DNA from: Fimbriimonadaceae bacterium
GTDB taxonomy: Bacteria > Armatimonadota > Fimbriimonadia > Fimbriimonadales > Fimbriimonadaceae
Length of the DNA: 9,008 bases
Assembly: GCA_947447315.1 (NCBI GenBank)
Contig: CANFJD010000095.1
Location: forward strand, 1-9,008
Reading direction: 5' to 3'
Under the pieces are notes generated by a model. The model made no database searches, had not been told where the DNA came from, and saw only the letters and a program-made list of their open reading frames with translations. Position 1 is the first letter of the stretch. Each line of letters begins with the position of its first letter. This document shows, piece after piece, positions 4,871 to 9,008 of the stretch. The translations under genes and the position numbers were made by a program.

Positions 4871-6760
4871 ATGCGTTTTTATTTCAACGCCAAGTGCTTG
4901 GCCATCCTTATTTCCGTAACCATATTTCAGCTTTCGGAGGCGCAAACGGCCAGTTGGTCACCCGTTTTTAATTTGCCTCTAAACGCCGTTCACACCAGTC
5001 TTCTGCCTAACGGGAAGGTCCTTATGTGGGGGAGGATTGAGGAAAACGATCTACCCATCATTTGGGATCCTGCTACGAAGACCTATGTATCGGTACCGAC
5101 ACCTAGCGTGAACGTCTTCTGTACCGGACACAACTTCCTTGCGGACGGATCCTTGCTGGTTGCCGGTGGTCACATCGCCTACGATATCGGCACGAAGGAT
5201 CTATTGGCGTTTGACTGCTATCGTAATGTTTGGAAGCGGCTGCCGGATATGAAATACGACCGATGGTATCCCGGAGCATTGACATTGGCTAACGGTCAAA
5301 TTTTCATCGCAGCCGGCAGTTACACCGACTCCACCGGCGCGATCAAGGGCCGTCAGTATCCAGAAATTTATGATCCGGAGACGAACACAATCTCCGAGCT
5401 CACAAATGGCTACTTCCGTGACTTCAAGTATTACCCAAACATGTACACCACCACGGATACTAAAATCATGTTGCACCGGCCGGTGTTCGGTTTCCGCAAG
5501 CTAAATCCGTTCAATACAACAAATATTTGGGCGGGATCAGATCCTACAGGGTTCAAGTTTGAGCAATTCAGCTTCGCCCGGTATCTGCCCAACAAGGTAC
5601 TTTCGGTGTCGTCGATTAAGGACGTGGACTTCAAAATTGCCGGCAGATTTGACGCCAATACGAATGTCTGGACGCGAATATCGGACTCGGTCGGTGGTCG
5701 TCGAGATTGCGACACCACCATTCTCGCCAACGGTCAGGTCTTGATCACCGGCGGCAGCAACGTCTTTGCCGACCCAACGACAGCAACGCTACAGAGCGAG
5801 CTCTATGATCCGACCACCGATACATTGACCCCCGGCCCGAGCGAGACGATTGCTCGTGTGTATCACTCGTCGGCGGTTCTATTGCCAGATGGTTCTGTCC
5901 TAAAGGTTGGTTCCGGATCAGGCGGTAGCCCCAAAAATGTTCGCCAGAAGAACGGAGAGATCTATTATCCGTGGTACTACAGCAGCGCAACGCGGCCGGT
6001 GATAACCTTTGCTCCCACCGTTCTTTCCTACGGGTCAACCAATAGCATATCGGTCGCGACCACCAAACCGCTCCGCGAAGCGGCGCTTATCCGCATGGGG
6101 TCGACTACGCACGGAATTAACTTCTCTCAAGTGTATGTTCCGATTCCTTTGGGTAACACCGGAACAGGCAGCGCAAATACGGTGAAGGTTCCCTCATCGA
6201 AAGGAGACATCCCGCCCGGCCCGTACATGTTGGTACTGGTTAACACCGATGGTGAGCCGTCGGTTGCTAAGTTGGTGACGGTTGGTAACGACTTGGCAAA
6301 GCCCTTGCTCACGGGATATGCCGACGTCTTGGGAACGATTGCGAATGTGACCAACGATGGTCTCGTGGCACAAGACACCAATTTCGGGGTCGTGAATGTT
6401 CCGATCAACACCAAAAATCTGGATGTGGCTATGGGAGAATTTGAGTTCACGAGCACAAAGAAATTCGTGAGTAGCTTCCGGGTGCGGACCGGAACACGGT
6501 GGGCGATGGGCGGAACTCTAAAAGCAGAGGCGTGGAATTGCGTCGATGGCGCCTGGGAAATTTTAGGAACGGCAAACGCGGGAACGAGCGGATCAACCTC
6601 CACGATCACAACCTACTTTGAACGTCGACTTAATGCGCGGGAATATGTTGATCAGACGACGAAAAAGGTTAGGATTCGGATCACCTTCCGAAATCCGGCG
6701 GTGGCTAGACCACTCTCGAACGCCGAGTTAGACGTGCTGGCGCTGTACTTTACGTACTAA
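4871..6760 (+). CDS. Secreted galactose-oxidase-like copper radical oxidase
   Basis: A 629-residue protein with a signal peptide (residues 1-24, likely cut after SEA). Then come a kelch-type beta-propeller (about 30-375), an early-set domain of the galactose oxidase/GlxA type (about 376-472) and an extra beta-rich C-terminal region (about 480-629). Copper-site residues of galactose oxidase can be matched: Cys84 (FCTG) and Tyr133 (RWYP) for the Cys-Tyr radical cofactor, axial Tyr331 and His332 (RVYHSS), and His414 (GSTTHGIN). Such enzymes oxidise primary alcohols or aldehydes with O2, releasing H2O2. Tyr151 stands where galactose oxidase has Trp290, so substrate and redox potential probably differ; the substrate is unknown. 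The ATG at 4871 is the first possible start, since an in-frame TAG lies at 4865-4867. No Shine-Dalgarno is visible. The redoxin-cytochrome pair diverges from it, and an intrinsic terminator follows its stop. Confidence 0.9.
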   Translation: MRFYFNAKCLAILISVTIFQLSEAQTASWSPVFNLPLNAVHTSLLPNGKVLMWGRIEENDLPIIWDPATKTYVSVPTPSVNVFCTGHNFLADGSLLVAGGHIAYDIGTKDLLAFDCYRNVWKRLPDMKYDRWYPGALTLANGQIFIAAGSYTDSTGAIKGRQYPEIYDPETNTISELTNGYFRDFKYYPNMYTTTDTKIMLHRPVFGFRKLNPFNTTNIWAGSDPTGFKFEQFSFARYLPNKVLSVSSIKDVDFKIAGRFDANTNVWTRISDSVGGRRDCDTTILANGQVLITGGSNVFADPTTATLQSELYDPTTDTLTPGPSETIARVYHSSAVLLPDGSVLKVGSGSGGSPKNVRQKNGEIYYPWYYSSATRPVITFAPTVLSYGSTNSISVATTKPLREAALIRMGSTTHGINFSQVYVPIPLGNTGTGSANTVKVPSSKGDIPPGPYMLVLVNTDGEPSVAKLVTVGNDLAKPLLTGYADVLGTIANVTNDGLVAQDTNFGVVNVPINTKNLDVAMGEFEFTSTKKFVSSFRVRTGTRWAMGGTLKAEAWNCVDGAWEILGTANAGTSGSTSTITTYFERRLNAREYVDQTTKKVRIRITFRNPAVARPLSNAELDVLALYFTY

Positions 6761-6773
6761 CGCCACCTGCAAT

Positions 6774-6810
6774 GTTCCCCGTCATGCGCCGCGACGGGGA
6801 ACCTATTTTT
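6774..6810 (+). terminator. Intrinsic terminator of the copper radical oxidase gene
   Basis: GTTCCCCGTC (6774-6783) and GACGGGGAAC (6793-6802) form a perfect 10-bp GC-rich stem with a 9-base loop, followed on the + strand by CTATTTTT. It begins 14 bases after the oxidase stop. The T-tract overlaps the last codons and TAG stop (6803-6805) of the convergent beta-helix gene. On the minus strand the stem is not followed by a U-tract, so it mainly serves the + strand. Confidence 0.88.
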
Positions 6811-9008
6811 GCTTCACCGATACCTTCAGCGCGGCATACCCATCAATTTCAAAATGCTCGACCCGGAGTTTGTGAATGCCAGGACGGATCGGAATTTTGT
6901 AGGATGTTGGCCCTTGATAGTGCCACTCATCCAGCACTTTCACTCCGTCGATATAGAATCGAATTCCATCGTCGGAAGTAATTTTGAGCTCAAATGTCCC
7001 ATTGGGCAAGGTGACTGATCCTTCGGCGAGGGTTGCGAAGTGGTTAGCCGGTCCACCCTCGTAGAAGGATCCACTCGACGCAAAATCTAGCGCGTCAACT
7101 TGCATCCGCTTTACCGGAGCATCCTGGAATGGGTTGGTTGGGTGGCGTTGGGGATCGGACGCATTGAGCGCTTCTTCCCACTTGTAGAAGGACACATCCC
7201 AGCTTATCGGACTGCGGAACTCGCTCCAACCGAACACCACCGGCTTCCCGGCGGGAGTGCTGATGCCTCGGTAGTCTGTCGTTTTCGCACCGACGAATTC
7301 CAGTTGAAGACCCACTTCGCCCGATTGATCTCGTCGGCCCACCGTCGTCAACACTCCCGGAACCGTGCCGATGAGTGCACCATCCTTCCCCGCTGGGACA
7401 TCAGACACTCGGAGGCCCTTGGTCGAAACCACGCGAAACTTGCCCGGAGGTCCCTGGAGCGAGAATTTTAAGTACTGAATTCCGTCCATTGAATCCAGCC
7501 CACGGTGTGTGGCATCGGTCACCCGCACGATCTTTGGTGACTGAGAGTCGACTGGACCCCATTCATCCACGAACATCGTTCTCCATCCGCGCTTGGCTGT
7601 GGACGGCAAAAATGGATTCATTCCGCCTTTGAGCGGGGCAACCCAGTCCTTATCATCCAGTTGGATGAGGGCGGCTTGGCGCAAGTCGCTCTCCATGCTG
7701 TTCTTGCGGAGAATCGCCGGCGTCTCCCATGGGTTCCATGTCACGGCCCGTTGCTTGAATCGGCCAAAGTACTCCGCATCCTCAGTCGGAGTTTTCGGCG
7801 AGCTGAGCGCGCTCACGGAAATGTTCGGTACCAGACTTTCCGCTGGATTCAGCGAGGCCGACAGGGTTGCCATTTCCTCAGAACTGAGTCCCGCCTTGCC
7901 GGCGGCGCGACCGTCACGGATGTCATCGGGCGTGCCGACGAATGCGACGCTGTTCATGATGCCCGTTACTCCCGCAACTTCATCGCCGAGCTTCAGGACA
8001 CGGTTGGCACCATCGAAGGTGTTGGTATCCAGCCAAATGTCCGCCGTACGAGTGAAGTTCAGAGCCGCTACCGCGGAGCCCAAAAACTGGTTATCGGCGA
8101 TCTGATAGCCGTGGCTCTTGGTGTCGCGGGATTTGGGATAGCCCCAGTTCGGGTCGGGCGCACCGGCATTAGCCCAAAGGTGAATCGCAGTGTCGTCGCG
8201 GTAGAAGACATTGCCCGCGATCTCGTTCTTTTGCCCATGTTCGATGGCTATCCCCTCGGTGTTGTAGCCAAACACGTTGCCGATGATCTTGGTGTCATAG
8301 CTATATCCACCCCAGACACCGTGCCAGCACTCCAGCACGAGATTGTTGATAAACCGGTTACGGCTGAAGGTGGCTTCTATGCCATTGGTGGGGGCATGAC
8401 TGAAGTCGTTGGCGTACACCAGATTGTCGTTGCAACCGCCCTTGCCGGAATCCATGGTGGTTTGCCCAGCCCACAAGAAGAAGCCATCACCCCCGTGCGT
8501 GACTGAGTTGTAGGCAAACGTGTTTCGGTTGGATTGCTCGTAGATAAGGATTCCTGCCGAATCCTGTCCGCGATTGTAGACACTATAGCTGAAGCCACGG
8601 AGGCAGTAATCGATGCGGTTATGCATGATTCGGTTGTCGCTGCTACGGTACATCCCCACGCCGATCGCACTGAGATAGCTGAAATCGTTGTTCCAGACGA
8701 GGCCCTTGTCGCACAGGGTGAGCATAAGTCCGCAGCCCCCACCGCTCGCTCGGCATCCTTTGATTTCGAACCGGGTGACTCCGCGCAAATATATGCCAGC
8801 GCCGTAGCGCAGCCATTCATCCTTCTCGTTCTGGTGGTAGCTCATCCAGTCGCTTTCGTCTTCCTTTTCGGGAGTAGACAGAAGGCGGGGCTTCCAGTTG
8901 TAGGAGACGTCGCAGTTGAGCAGGCGTAATCCCGGCGCGTTGCGGGCAATGATGCCAACCTTGTAGCCCCGCACAATGGCGTTCTTGAGCGTCACATTCC
9001 GGCCGATG
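6803..9008 (-). CDS. Large parallel beta-helix protein with C-terminal PA14 domain, 5' end outside window
   Basis: The reading frame is open to the window edge (residues IGRN precede the GTG at 8995), so at least 734 residues are visible and the true start lies further right. Residues about 1-345 (counted from that GTG) are a right-handed parallel beta-helix of the NosD/pectate-lyase-like type, with repeated rungs such as NRIMHNRIDY, NTFAYNSVTHGG, RNRFINNLVLE and NEIAGNVFYRDD. Next comes a linker, a conserved RTMFVDEWGPVD stretch (472-483) and a beta-rich region to about 635. A PA14 domain closes the protein (about 636-727: GSFYEGG, SDDGIRFYIDG, HKLRVEHFE). Beta-helix proteins of this kind bind or cleave polysaccharides; PA14 domains often bind carbohydrate. 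No catalytic residues can be assigned, so function is open. Export is expected from the architecture, but the signal peptide would be outside the window. It converges on the copper radical oxidase gene. Confidence 0.88.
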   Translation of the reverse strand, partial: IGRNVTLKNAIVRGYKVGIIARNAPGLRLLNCDVSYNWKPRLLSTPEKEDESDWMSYHQNEKDEWLRYGAGIYLRGVTRFEIKGCRASGGGCGLMLTLCDKGLVWNNDFSYLSAIGVGMYRSSDNRIMHNRIDYCLRGFSYSVYNRGQDSAGILIYEQSNRNTFAYNSVTHGGDGFFLWAGQTTMDSGKGGCNDNLVYANDFSHAPTNGIEATFSRNRFINNLVLECWHGVWGGYSYDTKIIGNVFGYNTEGIAIEHGQKNEIAGNVFYRDDTAIHLWANAGAPDPNWGYPKSRDTKSHGYQIADNQFLGSAVAALNFTRTADIWLDTNTFDGANRVLKLGDEVAGVTGIMNSVAFVGTPDDIRDGRAAGKAGLSSEEMATLSASLNPAESLVPNISVSALSSPKTPTEDAEYFGRFKQRAVTWNPWETPAILRKNSMESDLRQAALIQLDDKDWVAPLKGGMNPFLPSTAKRGWRTMFVDEWGPVDSQSPKIVRVTDATHRGLDSMDGIQYLKFSLQGPPGKFRVVSTKGLRVSDVPAGKDGALIGTVPGVLTTVGRRDQSGEVGLQLEFVGAKTTDYRGISTPAGKPVVFGWSEFRSPISWDVSFYKWEEALNASDPQRHPTNPFQDAPVKRMQVDALDFASSGSFYEGGPANHFATLAEGSVTLPNGTFELKITSDDGIRFYIDGVKVLDEWHYQGPTSYKIPIRPGIHKLRVEHFEIDGYAALKVSVKQK

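Noticed and set aside
7661..8506. A 281-residue + strand ORF opposite the beta-helix gene
   Set aside because: The minus strand is clearly coding here, with rung repeats in frame; the + frame is open only because of the codon composition of the opposite strand.
1..9008. Insertion sequences, phage genes, CRISPR, tRNA or rRNA genes
   Set aside because: No transposase or integrase motifs, terminal inverted repeats, spaced direct repeats or structural RNA signatures were seen on either strand.

Overview
The window looks like chromosomal DNA of a free-living, Gram-negative-type (diderm) bacterium of moderate GC content. Diderm structure is suggested by an MlaE-type lipid-transport permease, a c-type cytochrome with an export signal, and several large secreted proteins. 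The redoxin plus cytochrome plus copper-monooxygenase-like combination, and the beta-helix/PA14 protein, recall Armatimonadota (Fimbriimonas-like), Planctomycetes/Verrucomicrobia or Acidobacteria. This placement is an impression from memory, not a measured result.

Left part (1-2623), housekeeping. The window opens inside the 3' end of a dipeptide (L-Ala-D/L-Glu) epimerase gene on the + strand. It converges on a minus-strand block that reads mlaE-like permease, acpP, fabF. The epimerase and fabF share one palindromic CTAG for their stop codons. acpP and fabF abut with no spacer (TAAATG). Together they supply acyl carrier protein and its main elongating condensing enzyme. The MlaE permease upstream has no visible MlaF or MlaD partner.

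Middle part (2624-3141): a divergent promoter region, one small unrecognised protein of 75 residues, and an AT-rich spacer with a weak hairpin.

Right-centre part (3142-6802), the most interesting stretch. Two minus-strand genes encode an exported redoxin and an exported mono-haem-type cytochrome fused to a degenerate copper-monooxygenase-like domain. They diverge, across only 18 bp, from a plus-strand gene for a secreted galactose-oxidase-like copper radical oxidase. The oxidase keeps all copper ligands and the Cys-Tyr cofactor pair but has Tyr at the position of galactose oxidase Trp290. It would make aldehyde and H2O2 outside the cytoplasm. The redoxin and cytochrome are plausible partners for peroxide or electron handling; this link is inference from position. 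A strong intrinsic terminator closes the oxidase gene.

Right end (6803-9008): the 3' part of a minus-strand gene for a large secreted-type parallel beta-helix protein ending in a PA14 domain. Its start lies beyond the window.

No rRNA, tRNA, CRISPR array, insertion sequence or prophage gene was seen. No gene-free stretch exceeds 300 bases.
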